This document shows positions 1-12,148 of a stretch of DNA of 64,000 bases, one piece after another (the first letter of the stretch is position 1; each line of letters opens with the position of its first letter). This stretch comes from Aurantimonas endophytica (GTDB lineage Bacteria; Pseudomonadota; Alphaproteobacteria; Rhizobiales; Rhizobiaceae): the NCBI RefSeq assembly GCF_014196845.1, contig NZ_JACIEM010000002.1:372001-436000 (forward strand), written 5' to 3'. A model generated the notes under the pieces. It searched no databases and was not told the DNA's origin. It worked only from the letters and a program-made list of their open reading frames with translations. A program made the position numbers and the translations under genes.

Positions 1-771
1 GCCGACGCGCTGGCGGGCCTGGCGGCCTGCGGCGTCGAGGCCGCGGCGCAGGACATCGTTCTCGGCGACCAGGGCCTGTTCGAGGCGTTCCTGCGCGCGC
101 TCGGCCTGCCGGAAGGCTGGCAGCGGCGGCTGATCCGAACCTTCGGCCATGACGACCAGCTGGAGGCGGCGCTGAAGGCGCTGGCGAGCGGCGGCGCGGC
201 AAAGCTCGAGAACGTCGAACCCGACATGCTGGATCTGGCGCGCCAGCGGGAGGAGGGCGCGCTGACTCGGGCGATCCGCCGCCGCATGGACGAAGCGGGT
301 CTGCCGACGCATGCCGGGCGCTCCCCCGGCGAGATCGCCGCACGGCTGATCGAAAAGGTCGCAGTCGCCGAAGCGCGGCTGAGCGAGGCCTCGCTCGGCC
401 TGCTGCGGCGCTTTCTTGCGGTCGATTGCCCGCTGGCGGAAGCCGCCGATCGGCTGCGGGCGCTGGCGGAAGAGGCCGGGCTCGATCTCGGCCGGGCGCT
501 GACCGTCTTCGAGACGCGCAACCTGGCGCTGCTCGCCGCAGACGTCGACCTCAAATCCGTCCGCTATCGGGCCGCCTTCGGCCGGCCCATCGACTATTAT
601 ACGGGGCTGGTCTTCGAGGTCCGGGCGCACGGCTCCGACCAGCCGCTCGCTGGCGGCGGCCGCTACGACCGGATGATGACGATGCTCGGCGCCGCCGAAC
701 CGATTCCGGCCGTCGGCTTCTCGCTGTGGCTCGACCGGATCGGCGATGCGCTCACGGGGGATGCGCGATGA
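1..771 (+). CDS. hisZ: HisZ, ATP phosphoribosyltransferase regulatory subunit (5' end cut off)
   Basis: The frame is open from base 1, so the N-terminus lies outside the window; 256 residues are visible. HisZ is a catalytically inactive paralogue of histidyl-tRNA synthetase that joins short-form HisG to form the first enzyme of histidine biosynthesis, in the cytoplasm. The C-terminal part carries the class II synthetase-like signature: an [13 protein letters not shown] stretch followed by GGGRYD near residues 219-224 of the visible part. The TGA stop overlaps the ATG of hisG in an ATGA junction, which points to translational coupling of the two subunits. A true HisRS is less likely because the frame stops right after the catalytic-like core, with no anticodon-binding domain, and short hisG follows. 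Confidence 0.93.
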   Translation, partial: ADALAGLAACGVEAAAQDIVLGDQGLFEAFLRALGLPEGWQRRLIRTFGHDDQLEAALKALASGGAAKLENVEPDMLDLARQREEGALTRAIRRRMDEAGLPTHAGRSPGEIAARLIEKVAVAEARLSEASLGLLRRFLAVDCPLAEAADRLRALAEEAGLDLGRALTVFETRNLALLAADVDLKSVRYRAAFGRPIDYYTGLVFEVRAHGSDQPLAGGGRYDRMMTMLGAAEPIPAVGFSLWLDRIGDALTGDAR

Positions 772-1460
772 GCGTGACGCTGGCGATCCCGTCCAAGGGC
801 AGGCTGAAGGAAAAAGCGCTGGCGGCACTGGCGCAGGGCGGCATCGACGTCGCGCCGGCCGCCGACGAGCGCAGCTACCGGACCGTGGTGACCGGTGCGC
901 CTGGGCTCGAGGTGCTGCTCTTGTCGGCCTCGGAGATCGCGCGGGAGCTCCGCGACGGTGCGATCGATTTCGGCATTACCGGCGAAGACCTGATCCGCGA
1001 GACCATGACGGAGCCGCAGGACGCAGTGGAGATCGTCGCGCGGCTCGGCTTCGGCCAGGCCGACGTGGTGGTCGCCGTCCCCGATGCCTGGCTGGATGTC
1101 GAGACCATGGAGGATCTCGGCGACGTCGCGGGCTCCTGGCGCACGCGCCATGGCAGGCGGCTGCGGGTCGCGACGAAATACTGGCGGCTGACGCAGAGCT
1201 TCTTCACCCGCCGCCACGGCATCCAGAGCTATCGTATCGTGGAAAGCCTCGGCGCCACCGAAGGCGCGCCGGCCGCCGGCTCTGCGGACATCATCGTCGA
1301 CATCACGTCTACCGGTTCGACCCTGACGGCGAACCATCTGCGGATATTGTCGGACGGGTTGATCCTGCGGTCACAGGCGTGCCTGGTGCGCTCGCTGGTC
1401 GGGCGCCGCGACCCTGAGGACGCGGCGCTGGCCGAGAGGTTCGCGGCGCGGTTCCGCTAA
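768..1460 (+). CDS. hisG: HisG, ATP phosphoribosyltransferase catalytic subunit, short form
   Basis: Catalyses condensation of ATP with PRPP to phosphoribosyl-ATP, the committed step of histidine biosynthesis. The 230-residue length marks the short form, which lacks the C-terminal ACT-like regulatory domain and depends on HisZ. The PRPP-binding loop is seen as DITSTGSTL near residues 182-190, and the N-terminus [18 protein letters not shown] is typical of the family. The ATG overlaps the hisZ stop, so this start is well supported; a longer open frame upstream runs antisense-like inside hisZ and is not used. Feedback inhibition by histidine is expected through the HisG-HisZ complex (family knowledge, not visible here). 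Confidence 0.96.
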   Translation: MSVTLAIPSKGRLKEKALAALAQGGIDVAPAADERSYRTVVTGAPGLEVLLLSASEIARELRDGAIDFGITGEDLIRETMTEPQDAVEIVARLGFGQADVVVAVPDAWLDVETMEDLGDVAGSWRTRHGRRLRVATKYWRLTQSFFTRRHGIQSYRIVESLGATEGAPAAGSADIIVDITSTGSTLTANHLRILSDGLILRSQACLVRSLVGRRDPEDAALAERFAARFR

Positions 1461-1482
1461 AGGCGGGCACCGCGCCGTTCGA

Positions 1483-1863
1483 TCAGGCGTAGCGGCTTTC
1501 GCGCTTGGTCTTGTCGACGGCCAGCGCCCCGGCGCCGGAGCCGGCGAGGACGAGGAAGCCACCGGCGAGCGCGATGTTCTTGAGCAGCGCGCTCTGCTCG
1601 CCGAGATGCGCGATGACGCCGGTCGCCACGCAGAACAGCGCCAGCGCGATGGCGACGACCCGAACCTGATAGCCGGCGAGGATGGCGAGCCCGCCAAACA
1701 GCTCGAAGGCACCGACCAGGTAAGCCATGACCAGCGGCGCGGGGAAGCCGAGGCTGGCGAGATAGCCCGAGAAGCCCGCGGCGCCGACCAGCTTGCCGAA
1801 GCCGCTGACGATGAAGATGACCGAGAGTAGAACCCGGCCGGCAAGGATGAGATGAGGGTTCAT
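1483..1863 (-). CDS. DoxX family membrane protein
   Basis: A 126-residue integral membrane protein of the DoxX/SURF4-like family with four predicted hydrophobic segments at about residues 5-20, 43-62, 66-85 and 97-115. The motif FIVSGFGKL in the first segment is characteristic of DoxX proteins. Members are linked to redox or thiol-stress functions in some bacteria, but the role here is unknown. I chose the ATG at 1863 because it opens directly on the first membrane segment; the frame continues 57 codons upstream without family-like sequence. It is convergent with hisG, 22 bases away, and lies downstream of fumC on the same strand with about 180 bases between them, so it probably has its own promoter. 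Confidence 0.85.
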   Translation of the reverse strand: MNPHLILAGRVLLSVIFIVSGFGKLVGAAGFSGYLASLGFPAPLVMAYLVGAFELFGGLAILAGYQVRVVAIALALFCVATGVIAHLGEQSALLKNIALAGGFLVLAGSGAGALAVDKTKRESRYA

Positions 1864-2044
1864 GCGAAGTCTCCGATTGCCCGAGGGGCAAAAGACCCCT
1901 TCGTTTCGACAGACGGCAAAATAAACGGTCTTTGGGCGAAATGCAGCCGGCGCGACAGCCGACGAATTGTCAACTGAAATCGATACAATCGAGATCGGAA
2001 GGGTGACGGCACTGCGCGCCGCCACCTGCCGCAAACATGTGCCG

Positions 2045-3436
<1,392 letters not shown>

Positions 3437-3780
3437 GCCCACCTCCAAATCTGTCGCGGCCGCGGCAAAGGCGGCCGGCCGGGGATAACTATTCCGCTTC
3501 GCGTGGAATCGGAACCCCCGCAAGGGCTGGAGGACGCCGGGAAACGCCCGCCGGTCGATCAAGCCAGACCTGCTGTGCGGTGCGGGAAGATGAAATGTCT
3601 GCGTTACTGATAAATCAGTTTTGAGCCGATGTGACCGGTCCGCCTCTTCAGTTACGATCAACGCGTCCACAGTTTCCACTCGCCAACAGAACAACGGATC
3701 TTGACGCGGCGACTGGGTCAGCCGGCGGCCAACGGGATATTGTCTGTTGTGGGTCGAGAAAAATAAAGGGAGGTCAAGGA
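3437..3780. other. Divergent intergenic region, fumC / small secreted protein
   Basis: 344 bases with no supported gene. It must hold the promoters for fumC (leftward) and the small exported protein (rightward). It is locally more AT-rich than its surroundings around 3600-3625, where a perfect dyad occurs (listed separately), and ends in an AGGGAGGTCAAGGA ribosome site before 3781. I could not identify convincing -35/-10 pairs: a TTGACG at 3701 has no good -10 partner at normal spacing. Confidence 0.6.
3606..3619. promoter_or_regulatory. Possible operator dyad ACTGAT-AA-ATCAGT
   Basis: A perfect inverted repeat with six-base arms and a two-base spacer in the AT-rich part of the fumC divergent intergenic region. 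Its size and position suit a dimeric regulator-binding site. No known consensus is recognised and no second copy was noticed, so function is only inferred. Confidence 0.3.
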
Positions 3781-4077
3781 ATGAAGCGGATCGTAGCAGC
3801 AGGTGCGGCAATTATACTTTCGGTGGCGCCGGCGTTGGCGGTGACCGTGCACAACCGCGACGACGACACGAGGCAGGTGACGTTCGACAAGGGAGCAGAC
3901 GAGGTGATGCATCCGGTGGAGGCCGGCACGTCGGTGACCGAGCCCTGCCCGGAAGGCTGCGCGGTGCGGGTCGCCGGCCGCGGCCATGATTTCCTTGCCG
4001 AGGACGGCGACATGCTGGCGATCGACGACATGGTGATCACGCGCGACACGGAAGCGCTGGAGGTCGACAACCGCTAG
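3781..4077 (+). CDS. Small secreted protein of unknown function
   Basis: 98 residues. Residues 1-20 form a clear Sec signal peptide (basic MKR start, hydrophobic core, cleavage likely after APALA at about residue 20). The mature part is acidic, about 78 residues, with a single close cysteine pair (PCPEGC near residues 57-62) that could make a disulfide or bind a ligand in the periplasm. I recognise no domain. The ATG at 3781 is preceded by a strong GGGAGG ribosome site; upstream in-frame codons do not encode a signal. It is divergent from fumC, and a strong hairpin follows its stop codon. Confidence 0.75.
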   Translation: MKRIVAAGAAIILSVAPALAVTVHNRDDDTRQVTFDKGADEVMHPVEAGTSVTEPCPEGCAVRVAGRGHDFLAEDGDMLAIDDMVITRDTEALEVDNR

Positions 4078-4108
4078 CCGGGGCAGGGGAAGCGGCGGAA
4101 GCCGCAAC

Positions 4109-4137
4109 ACATGAGCCGCCGCCGCGGCGGCTCATGT
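4109..4137. terminator. Strong convergent hairpin, likely bidirectional terminator
   Basis: A perfect inverted repeat with 13-base arms (4109-4121 and 4125-4137, arm ACATGAGCCGCCG) around a CCG loop. It sits between the stop of the small secreted protein (4077) and the stop of the convergent cytochrome gene (4151). There is no T-run on either side, so it may block transcripts or protect their 3' ends rather than act as a classical intrinsic terminator. Confidence 0.6.
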
Positions 4138-4150
4138 CAGGCGGGACGAA

Positions 4151-4867
4151 TCATCCCGCCGGGCAATGGGCGCCGGTGGCTGCCCAGGCTTCGTAGAGGG
4201 CGCCGAACTCTTCCTGCGTGCCCGGTACCTTCTCTCGGCCGGCACCCGGCTCCCAGCCCCAGCCGACCAGATCGTCCGAGGCCATGTGCTCGACCAGCTC
4301 GGCGAGCGACTTGCCGCCATTGCGGTCGACATCCTTGATCTGTTCGCAGATCTCGCCGAGCGAGCGGCCTTCCCAGGCCATCTCGATCGGGGCGAGGTGC
4401 CAGTTCGGGTTGCCGGGGATCGACTGGATGCCCTCGGCCTGGGCGACGAGCCCGACATTCTCCGGCCCGTGGCAGGTGTTGCACTGCATGCCGACGGCGC
4501 CGAAATTCGCCTCGCCCCGCACCACCGGCGGCTGATGTGGATGCATGTCCAGGCCCTGCAGCGGCCGGTTGCCCGCCGGGTGGCAGTTCACGCAGCGCGG
4601 ATGCAGGAGCACCTTGCCGGTCTCCTCGAAGATCGCCACCGACCGCGCCGCCTCGTCGGCGATGTTATCGAAATCGGACACTGGGCGCAGCGACTGCTCG
4701 CCCTGCGGCTGTGTCGATACCGCAGGCGTCGACGGTTCGGGCGCGCCGGGCGCGCGCTCCTGCGCGACGGCTGATGCCGCCACCGCGAGGCCGAACGCGA
4801 GCGCGATGCCGGTCAGGCGACCGGCAAGGATTGTCTGTGACGTCACGAGTCTGGTCCTGTTGTTCAC
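4151..4867 (-). CDS. Exported diheme c-type cytochrome, partner of the IorAB hydroxylase
   Basis: A 238-residue periplasmic protein. Residues 1-36 form a signal peptide ending ASAVAQ. Two haem-binding motifs are visible, CVNCH at residues 92-96 and CNTCH at 129-133, so two covalent haems are expected. It starts with GTG at 4867, and its start overlaps the TGA of iorB in a GTGA junction, which shows it is translated with the dehydrogenase. The obvious role is to take electrons from the molybdenum enzyme and pass them to the respiratory chain; this is inference from context and from similar gene sets. The segment between the haem motifs is rich in His and Met that could supply distal ligands. 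I do not assign a gene symbol. Confidence 0.85.
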   Translation of the reverse strand: MNNRTRLVTSQTILAGRLTGIALAFGLAVAASAVAQERAPGAPEPSTPAVSTQPQGEQSLRPVSDFDNIADEAARSVAIFEETGKVLLHPRCVNCHPAGNRPLQGLDMHPHQPPVVRGEANFGAVGMQCNTCHGPENVGLVAQAEGIQSIPGNPNWHLAPIEMAWEGRSLGEICEQIKDVDRNGGKSLAELVEHMASDDLVGWGWEPGAGREKVPGTQEEFGALYEAWAATGAHCPAG

Positions 4868-7023
4868 GACGTGAGGCCGCCGACGATCGGCAGGCGGCGA
4901 ACGGGCTGGCCGGTCAGGCGACGCCAGGCATTGGCCACAGCCGGCCCGATCGGGGGCACGCCCGGCTCGCCCACTCCGGTAGGCGGCTCGCTGGACTCGA
5001 TGATCGCCACCTCGACCTCAGGCATCTCGTCGATCCGCAGCGAGCGATAGTCGTGGAAGTTCGACTGCATGATCTTGCCGCCATCCCCGAGCGTGATCTG
5101 GTCGAACAAGACGGCGCCGAGGCCGTAGCCGATGCCGCCTTCCATCTGCGCCCGGATCACGTTCGGGTTGACCGCGACCCCGCAATCCACCGCGCACCAT
5201 ACCTTGTGGACGCGCGGCCCACCGTCGGCGCCGATCGAAACCTCGGCGATCTCGGCGACGTAGGTATTGAAGCTCTTGTGGACCGCAACGCCACGCTGAC
5301 GCCCGTCGGGGACCGGCGAGCCCCAGTCGGCGAGTTCGGCGACCCGCTTCAGCACGCCCGTATGGCGCGGATGTTCCGACAACAGCGCCAGCCGGCCGTC
5401 GACCGCGTCCTTGCCGCCGCGCTCAAGCAGCTCGTCGATGAAGGTCTCGACGGCAAAGCCGGTATGGGTATGCCCCACCGAGCGCCACCAAAGGGCGGGC
5501 ACCTGCAGCTCGGTCTGGTGGGCGCGCACCCTGAGATTGGGGATGGTGTAGGGAAGGTCCGACGCGCCCTCGACGGTCGTGTCGTCGAGCTCGGTCTTCT
5601 TCATGATCGACTGGCCGGCGATCACCTGGTCCCAGGCGACGATGTTGCCCTCCGCGTCGATCGCCCCCTTCAGCGAATGGACGTAGATCGGCCGGTAGAA
5701 GCCGCCGCGAATGTCGTCCTCGCGGGTCCACATGTGCTTGATCGGGCGGTTCATGCCGGAGGCCGCGAACACCGCCGCCGCTTCCCGCATGTAGGGCGAG
5801 CCAAACTGCGCGCGCCGGCCGAAGCTGCCGCCGGCGAGCTGCGTGTGGATGCGCACCATGGCGGGATCGACCCCGCAGGTCTCGGCGATCGCCGCCTTGT
5901 CCTGGCCCGGGAACTGCGAGCCGGTATAGCAGTCGATCGAGCCGTCATCGGCGCGGACCAGCACGGCGTCGAGCGGCTCCATCGGGGCGTGGGCAAGGAA
6001 CGGGAACACCAGCTCCGATTCCAGTCGGGTGATGCCGTCACCGGACAGCGCCGCCTCGACGTCGCCATTGTCGGTCGCGCCCAGCAGTTCGCCGCCGATC
6101 AGCCGGCGGTAGTCGTCGTAGATTTCCTCGCTCGAGCGCGATTCCGCGGCGGCGAGGTCCCATTCGATGGTCAGTGCCGCGCGGCCCTTCAGCGCCGCGA
6201 AGGTGTTCTCGGCATAGATCGCGATGCCTTGAGGCACCCGCTTGACGTCGACGACGCCGGCGACCTGACGGGCGGCGCTGTCGTCGTAGCTCTTCACCGT
6301 GGCGCCGAAATGCTCCGGATGCGCGACCATGGCGATCAGCATGTCGTCGGCGAGGACGTCGAGGGTGAAGATCGCCGTGCCGTCAGTCTTGGCCGGCGTG
6401 TCGAGCTTCGGCCGGTCCTTGCCGATCAGGACGAAGTCCTTCGGGTCCTTCAGTGCCGGGTTGGCGGGCGGCTCCATCGTGGCGGCCTTGTCGGCGAGTT
6501 CGCCGAAGCCGGTTTCCCGGCCGCTGGCGGCGTGGCTGACGCGGCCCTTCGAGACAGTGATCTCGCCGGCGGGCACGTCCCACATCTCAGCCGCCGCCGC
6601 GACCAGCATGGCCCGCGCCGTCGCGCCGGCGACGCGCATCTGCTCCCATGAGTTGGCGATGGCGGTTGAGCCGCCGGTGCCCTGTAGGCCAAAGGCGAGG
6701 TTCTTGTAGATCTCGTCGTCGGCTGGCGCCGCGGCAGCGCGCATCTGGCCCCAGTCGGCATCGAGCTCTTCGGCGACGATCGTGGCGAGGCCGGTATAGG
6801 GGCCCTGGCCAAACTCGATGTGCTTCGACAGGATGGTCACAGTGCCATCCGTCGCGACGCGCACGAAGGCGTTGAGGTTCTGCACCGGACCCACGGCATC
6901 GGCCGGCGTGCCCTTGAGCAGGGCGCTCGCCGCGAGCGACCTCGTCGCCAGCGCCACGCCGATGACGAGCCCGGTACCGGCCAGGAAGCTGCGCCGGGAG
7001 ACCTTGATGTTCTGAATGCCCAT
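4864..7023 (-). CDS. iorB: Molybdopterin-binding subunit of isoquinoline 1-oxidoreductase-type hydroxylase
   Basis: 719 residues, large subunit of the xanthine oxidase superfamily of molybdenum hydroxylases. The N-terminus carries a twin-arginine signal, SRRSFLAG at residues 9-16 followed by a hydrophobic stretch, so the folded enzyme is probably exported to the periplasm. Family motifs include GGSFGRRAQ (molybdopterin contact) and GVGEPG near residues 683-688, whose Glu686 matches the catalytic base. The usual substrates of this branch are N-heteroaromatics or aldehydes; the actual substrate cannot be read from the sequence. It lies 3 bases after the 2Fe-2S subunit gene and overlaps the cytochrome gene by 4 bases. 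The name iorB is by family only. Confidence 0.88.
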   Translation of the reverse strand: MGIQNIKVSRRSFLAGTGLVIGVALATRSLAASALLKGTPADAVGPVQNLNAFVRVATDGTVTILSKHIEFGQGPYTGLATIVAEELDADWGQMRAAAAPADDEIYKNLAFGLQGTGGSTAIANSWEQMRVAGATARAMLVAAAAEMWDVPAGEITVSKGRVSHAASGRETGFGELADKAATMEPPANPALKDPKDFVLIGKDRPKLDTPAKTDGTAIFTLDVLADDMLIAMVAHPEHFGATVKSYDDSAARQVAGVVDVKRVPQGIAIYAENTFAALKGRAALTIEWDLAAAESRSSEEIYDDYRRLIGGELLGATDNGDVEAALSGDGITRLESELVFPFLAHAPMEPLDAVLVRADDGSIDCYTGSQFPGQDKAAIAETCGVDPAMVRIHTQLAGGSFGRRAQFGSPYMREAAAVFAASGMNRPIKHMWTREDDIRGGFYRPIYVHSLKGAIDAEGNIVAWDQVIAGQSIMKKTELDDTTVEGASDLPYTIPNLRVRAHQTELQVPALWWRSVGHTHTGFAVETFIDELLERGGKDAVDGRLALLSEHPRHTGVLKRVAELADWGSPVPDGRQRGVAVHKSFNTYVAEIAEVSIGADGGPRVHKVWCAVDCGVAVNPNVIRAQMEGGIGYGLGAVLFDQITLGDGGKIMQSNFHDYRSLRIDEMPEVEVAIIESSEPPTGVGEPGVPPIGPAVANAWRRLTGQPVRRLPIVGGLTS

Positions 7024-7026
7024 GGC

Positions 7027-7485
7027 TCAGCCCTCCAGCGTGTCGGCGGCGTCGTGGATCGCCTGCCGGATGCGGACATAGGTCGCGCAGCGGCAGATAT
7101 TGCCTGTCATCGCGCCGTCGATGTCTTCATCCGTCGGCTTCGGATTGAACTGCAGCAGCGAGACGGCGGACATGATCTGGCCGGACTGGCAATAGCCGCA
7201 TTGCGGCACGTCGATCGCCCGCCAGGCCGCCTGCACGGCCTCGGCCTCCGGACCTTCCAGACCCTCGATCGTGGTCACGCTGGACCCGTCGACCGTGGAG
7301 ATCGGGGTCACGCAAGAGCGCAGGGTCATCCCGTCGAGATGCACGGTGCAGGCGCCGCACTGGGCGATGCCGCAGCCGTATTTGGTGCCGGTCAGGCGTT
7401 CCGCGTCTCGAATGACCCAGAGCAACGGGGTGTCGGGATCGCCGTCGAACGTCTTTTCCTGGCCGTTGAGCGTGAATGTGACCAC
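7027..7485 (-). CDS. iorA: 2Fe-2S subunit of isoquinoline 1-oxidoreductase-type hydroxylase
   Basis: 152 residues with two [2Fe-2S] clusters: a plant-ferredoxin-type site (CGIAQCGAC plus a downstream Cys) and a helical-domain site (CGYCQSGQ and CRCATY). It relays electrons from the molybdenum cofactor of IorB to the cytochrome. The GTG at 7485 is chosen because an AAAGGGGG ribosome site precedes it by about five bases and the protein then begins exactly at the family N-terminus (VTFTLNGQ). It has no signal of its own, as usual for this family; it is presumably carried out by the Tat signal of IorB. First gene of the three-gene operon iorA-iorB-cytochrome. Confidence 0.9.
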   Translation of the reverse strand: MVTFTLNGQEKTFDGDPDTPLLWVIRDAERLTGTKYGCGIAQCGACTVHLDGMTLRSCVTPISTVDGSSVTTIEGLEGPEAEAVQAAWRAIDVPQCGYCQSGQIMSAVSLLQFNPKPTDEDIDGAMTGNICRCATYVRIRQAIHDAADTLEG

Positions 7486-7691
7486 GGGAGCCCCCTTTCG
7501 GTCGGCTGCAGGGAATGTCGCCGCAAGGCGCGTCCGCTGTGATTGGATTTGTTCCAGTCTAGCCGATGTCCGAAAAACAGCAATGGCTTCAAAGCCCGTT
7601 GCTGCCATGCGTAAGGCAGGCTTGCTGTCTCGCAGGCCGGGTTTGGCGCCGCGCTCGCCGGCGAGTCGGGAGACATCCATTGCCGGCCACG

Positions 7692-7721
7692 AAAAAAGGC
7701 CGCCCCCGGAAGGGGACGGCC
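7692..7721 (-). terminator. Rho-independent terminator of the CsbD-like gene
   Basis: Read on the minus strand: GGCCG, one mismatch, CCCC, a TTCC loop, then GGGG and CGGCC, followed directly by six T residues (7697-7692). This is a textbook intrinsic terminator placed 25 bases after the stop of the CsbD-like gene, and it also insulates the ior operon. Confidence 0.85.
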
Positions 7722-7745
7722 CGCATGCATGTCGGTAGGTCGGGG

Positions 7746-7928
7746 TTAGCTGATCTGGTCTTTGACCGCGTCCTTGACCTTGCCGTAGTTCTTCTGGGTC
7801 TTGCCTTCGACCTGATCGACTTCGCCTTCGGCCTCAAGCCGCTCGTTGCCGACTGCACGGCCCGCGGCTTCCTTGATCTTGCCGCCGAATTCCTTGGCGC
7901 CGCCCTTGATTTCGTTCTTGTCGACCAT
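7746..7928 (-). CDS. CsbD-like stress response protein
   Basis: A 60-residue, highly charged small protein starting [13 protein letters not shown] and repeating the [13 protein letters not shown] pattern typical of the CsbD/YjbJ family, which is induced by general stress in many bacteria. Its biochemical role is unknown. The ATG at 7928 is preceded by an AGGAGTG ribosome site. It is a single-gene unit with its own strong terminator, consistent with high, condition-dependent expression. No membrane segments or cysteines. Confidence 0.9.
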   Translation of the reverse strand: MVDKNEIKGGAKEFGGKIKEAAGRAVGNERLEAEGEVDQVEGKTQKNYGKVKDAVKDQIS

Positions 7929-8023
7929 GGGATCACTCCTTGTCCGATGCCGGCATAGCTGCCTGGCTTGTAGGCGGATAAACGGTTCTTCCGACTTATG
8001 GTTCCGGCAAACAGACCGAAGGC

Positions 8024-8794
8024 TTACCAAAGCAATCCGACGATCTGGGTCACCGCCAGGCCGCATACGAGGATACCGACGGCGCGCAGCAGGATCGTTT
8101 CCGACACGTGACGCACGATGTAACCCGCAAAGGGTGCAGCCACGACACCGCCAACGATGAGGCCGAGGACGGCAAGGCCGTGGACCCGCAGGTCGCCCGC
8201 CTCTTCCCAGTGGCCGGTGGCAAGGGCGAACACGAACGTGAGCGACACCGACAGGGTGATCAGGAATTCCGCCGCATTGACGCTGCCGATCACAAAGCGC
8301 GGCGCCCCACCGGCACCGAGCAGGCCGGAGGTGACGATCGGTCCCCAACCGCCTCCGCCGATGGCATCGAGGAAGCCGCCGCAGGCGGCCAATGGCGCGA
8401 CGGTGCGCCGTGACACCGGCCGGCTCGGGAACTTCCGGAACGAACGCGACAGCAGATACAGGCCGATCACGCCCAGATAGGCGGCGACATAGGGACGGAC
8501 GACATCGCCGGAGAGCCCGGTCAGGATGTAGGCGCCGGTGACCCCGCCCAACACGCCGAACGGCACCAGCCGCCAGAACAGCGTCCAGTCGATATTGCGG
8601 TGGACGAGATGCGCTGTGCCGGAAGCGGCGGTGGTGAACAGCTCGGCGGCATGGACCGAGGCCGAGGCGGCGGCAGGCGCAACGCCGAAGGACAGCAAGA
8701 CCGTCGACGAGACGACGCCGTAGGCCATGCCGAGGGCGCCGTCGACGAGCTGGGCGAGGGCGCCGACCGCGAGAAACAGAAGAAAATCGTCCAT
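8024..8794 (-). CDS. TSUP (TauE/SafE) family membrane permease
   Basis: 256 residues with about seven to eight hydrophobic segments, an internal duplication and the glycine-rich GGGGWGP motif near the middle (residues about 137-143), typical of the TauE/SafE family. Members export or import small sulfur-containing or organic anions such as sulfite, taurine-derived compounds or sulfoacetate; the substrate here is not determinable. The ATG at 8794 fits the first hydrophobic segment (MDDFLLFLAVGAL); the longer open frame upstream is not family-like. It appears to be monocistronic, between groEL and the CsbD-like gene. Confidence 0.87.
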   Translation of the reverse strand: MDDFLLFLAVGALAQLVDGALGMAYGVVSSTVLLSFGVAPAAASASVHAAELFTTAASGTAHLVHRNIDWTLFWRLVPFGVLGGVTGAYILTGLSGDVVRPYVAAYLGVIGLYLLSRSFRKFPSRPVSRRTVAPLAACGGFLDAIGGGGWGPIVTSGLLGAGGAPRFVIGSVNAAEFLITLSVSLTFVFALATGHWEEAGDLRVHGLAVLGLIVGGVVAAPFAGYIVRHVSETILLRAVGILVCGLAVTQIVGLLW

Positions 8795-8960
8795 GAGATA
8801 CCCGGCAGTTGGTGACGCGCCACAGTAGGCGATTCCCGCTTGCGGGACAGGAAGGAACATCCTGCCGGAGCCCCGCAAGCGACACGCGCTGTGCGTTGTC
8901 ATCCACTGCCGGAGCCGGGAATTTCTGCAGCGCCAAAACGCGGCGACGGCGTTGCCCGAC

Positions 8961-8993
8961 AAAAAAGGGGCCCGGCGAATGCCGAGCCCCTTT
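8961..8993 (-). terminator. Rho-independent terminator of groESL
   Basis: On the minus strand a GGGGC/GCCCC stem extended by GGC/GCC across one mismatch, with a four-base loop (8977-8980), is followed by a run of six T residues (8966-8961). It lies 32 bases beyond the groEL stop, and flanking AAA/TTT pairs lengthen the stem. Confidence 0.88.
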
Positions 8994-9024
8994 CGATAGT
9001 CCGGATGGACCGGTCGGTCGGACT

Positions 9025-10758
<1,734 letters not shown>

Positions 10759-11055
10759 TTAGCCGACGACGCCCATGATGTCGGACTCTTTCATGATCAG
10801 GAGGTCTTCGCCGTTCAGCTTGACCTCGGTACCGGACCACTTGCCGAAGAGGACGCGGTCGCCGGCCTTGACGTCGAGCGGCACGACCTTGCCAGCTTCG
10901 TCGCGGGCGCCGGAGCCGACGGCGACGATCTCGCCTTCCTGGGGCTTCTCCTTGGCCGTATCCGGAATGATGATGCCACCGGCGGTCTTGGCTTCGGACT
11001 CCACCCGGCGTACCACGACGCGATCGTGCAGGGGACGGAAGTTCACAGCTGCCAT
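10759..11055 (-). CDS. groES: Co-chaperonin GroES (10 kDa)
   Basis: 98 residues; heptameric lid of the GroEL folding chamber. The N-terminus [12 protein letters not shown], the mobile-loop region [20 protein letters not shown] and the C-terminal [13 protein letters not shown] are typical. It is the promoter-proximal gene of the operon with groEL. The region upstream has a sigma-70-like promoter and a CIRCE inverted repeat in the expected untranslated leader position, so repression by HrcA is expected. Confidence 0.99.
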   Translation of the reverse strand: MAAVNFRPLHDRVVVRRVESEAKTAGGIIIPDTAKEKPQEGEIVAVGSGARDEAGKVVPLDVKAGDRVLFGKWSGTEVKLNGEDLLIMKESDIMGVVG

Positions 11056-11116
11056 GTTCGTTTGAACCCTTCTTGGACGATACGGCCGGACCCCTGAGGC
11101 GTCCGGCTCGAAGCAT

Positions 11117-11143
11117 TTGGCACTCCCCTAGGGAGAGTGCTAA
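11117..11143 (-). promoter_or_regulatory. CIRCE operator for HrcA
   Basis: TTGGCACTC - nine bases - GAGTGCTAA on the plus strand, differing at one position from the consensus TTAGCACTC-N9-GAGTGCTAA. It sits about 60 bases upstream of the groES start, between the promoter and the gene, where HrcA binding blocks transcription until heat shock. Confidence 0.95.
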
Positions 11144-11150
11144 CAACCCG

Positions 11151-11180
11151 GAGATAGTGCGAGCGGGCCCTCCGTGTCAA
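11151..11180 (-). promoter_or_regulatory. Probable groESL promoter
   Basis: On the minus strand a perfect TTGACA (11180-11175) is followed after 18 bases by TATCTC (11156-11151). The CIRCE element starts eight bases further downstream, so it would overlap the transcription start region, as expected for HrcA control. Confidence 0.7.
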
Positions 11181-11293
11181 GCTTCGTGAGCGATCGGGCG
11201 CGCGGATCGTGCGAGGCGGCTTCGCCGCATTGGCTTGACCATCCGCCGGCCCGCCTCTATCGCCACCCGATCCCCCAGGAGAGCCGGACTGCC

Positions 11294-12148
11294 ATGGACA
11301 TGTCGACGAAAAGCCCGGCCCGCCGGATCGATTCCCTCGCGGAAGTCACCGGCGCCTATGACGCAATCTTCTGCGATGTCTGGGGCGTCGTTCACGACGG
11401 CCTGACCAAGAAGCGTCCTGCCGAGGCGGCGCTGACGGCGGCGCGGCAGGCGGGGCTCAAGGTGGTGCTGCTGACCAACGCGCCCCGGCCCGCCGCCGCT
11501 GTGGCCGGCCAGCTCGATTCCCTGGGTTTCTCGCGCGATGCTTACGACGCCATCGTCACCTCGGGCGACGCCACCGGAGCGCTGCTCGGGGAATTGGGGG
11601 GGCCGGTCTTCCACATCGGGCCGGCGCGCGATTTCGATCTCTTCGAGGGACTTTCACTCGACAAGGTCGACGAAGAACGGGCCCATGCCGTGGTCGCGAC
11701 GGGGCTGTTCGACGACGAGACGGAGACGCCGGCCGACTATGCCGAAATGCTCGCGCGGCTCGCCGCTCGCGACCTGCCGATGGTCTGCGCCAATCCCGAC
11801 ATCGTGGTCAATCGCGGCGACCGGCTGATCTTCTGCGCCGGCGCGCTCGCCCGCGACTACGAAGCGCTCGGCGGCACGGTCCGGCTCGCCGGCAAGCCGC
11901 ACCGGCCGATCTACGATCTCGCCTCGCGGGTGGTCGGCGGCATCGACCGCTCGCGCATCCTGGCCGTCGGCGACGGGCTGATGACCGACGTTGCCGGGGG
12001 CAATCGCTTCGGGATCGACGTCCTCTTGATCACCGAGGGAATCCACGGGGCGGAACTCGGCGGGCCCGACGCTGCGTCCCATACCATTGCGGCGATGCTG
12101 GCGGAAAAGGGCCTTGCGGCGAACTACCTGATGGCGGATCTGCAGTGA
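11294..12148 (+). CDS. HAD superfamily class IIA hydrolase (TIGR01459 type)
   Basis: 284-residue cytoplasmic phosphatase-like protein. Visible HAD motifs are FCDVWGVVHDG (motif I with the nucleophile Asp, near residue 25), LLTNAPRP (motif II) and VGDGLMTDVAGG (motif IV). The family is related to NagD and p-nitrophenyl phosphatases and is common in alphaproteobacteria; the physiological substrate is unknown, although the constant linkage to ribF makes a role near flavin nucleotides conceivable. The ATG at 11294 follows an AGGAGAG ribosome site. The TGA stop overlaps the GTG start of ribF, so the two are co-translated. Confidence 0.88.
   Translation: MDMSTKSPARRIDSLAEVTGAYDAIFCDVWGVVHDGLTKKRPAEAALTAARQAGLKVVLLTNAPRPAAAVAGQLDSLGFSRDAYDAIVTSGDATGALLGELGGPVFHIGPARDFDLFEGLSLDKVDEERAHAVVATGLFDDETETPADYAEMLARLAARDLPMVCANPDIVVNRGDRLIFCAGALARDYEALGGTVRLAGKPHRPIYDLASRVVGGIDRSRILAVGDGLMTDVAGGNRFGIDVLLITEGIHGAELGGPDAASHTIAAMLAEKGLAANYLMADLQ

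Noticed and set aside
4537..6651. A 704-codon plus-strand open frame opposite iorB
   Set aside because: Shadow of the molybdenum hydroxylase gene; no domain or ribosome site.
7486..7691. Upstream extension of the iorA frame, reaching 7680, as part of the protein
   Set aside because: The extension is not family-like, and a GTG with a good ribosome site at 7485 gives the exact family N-terminus.
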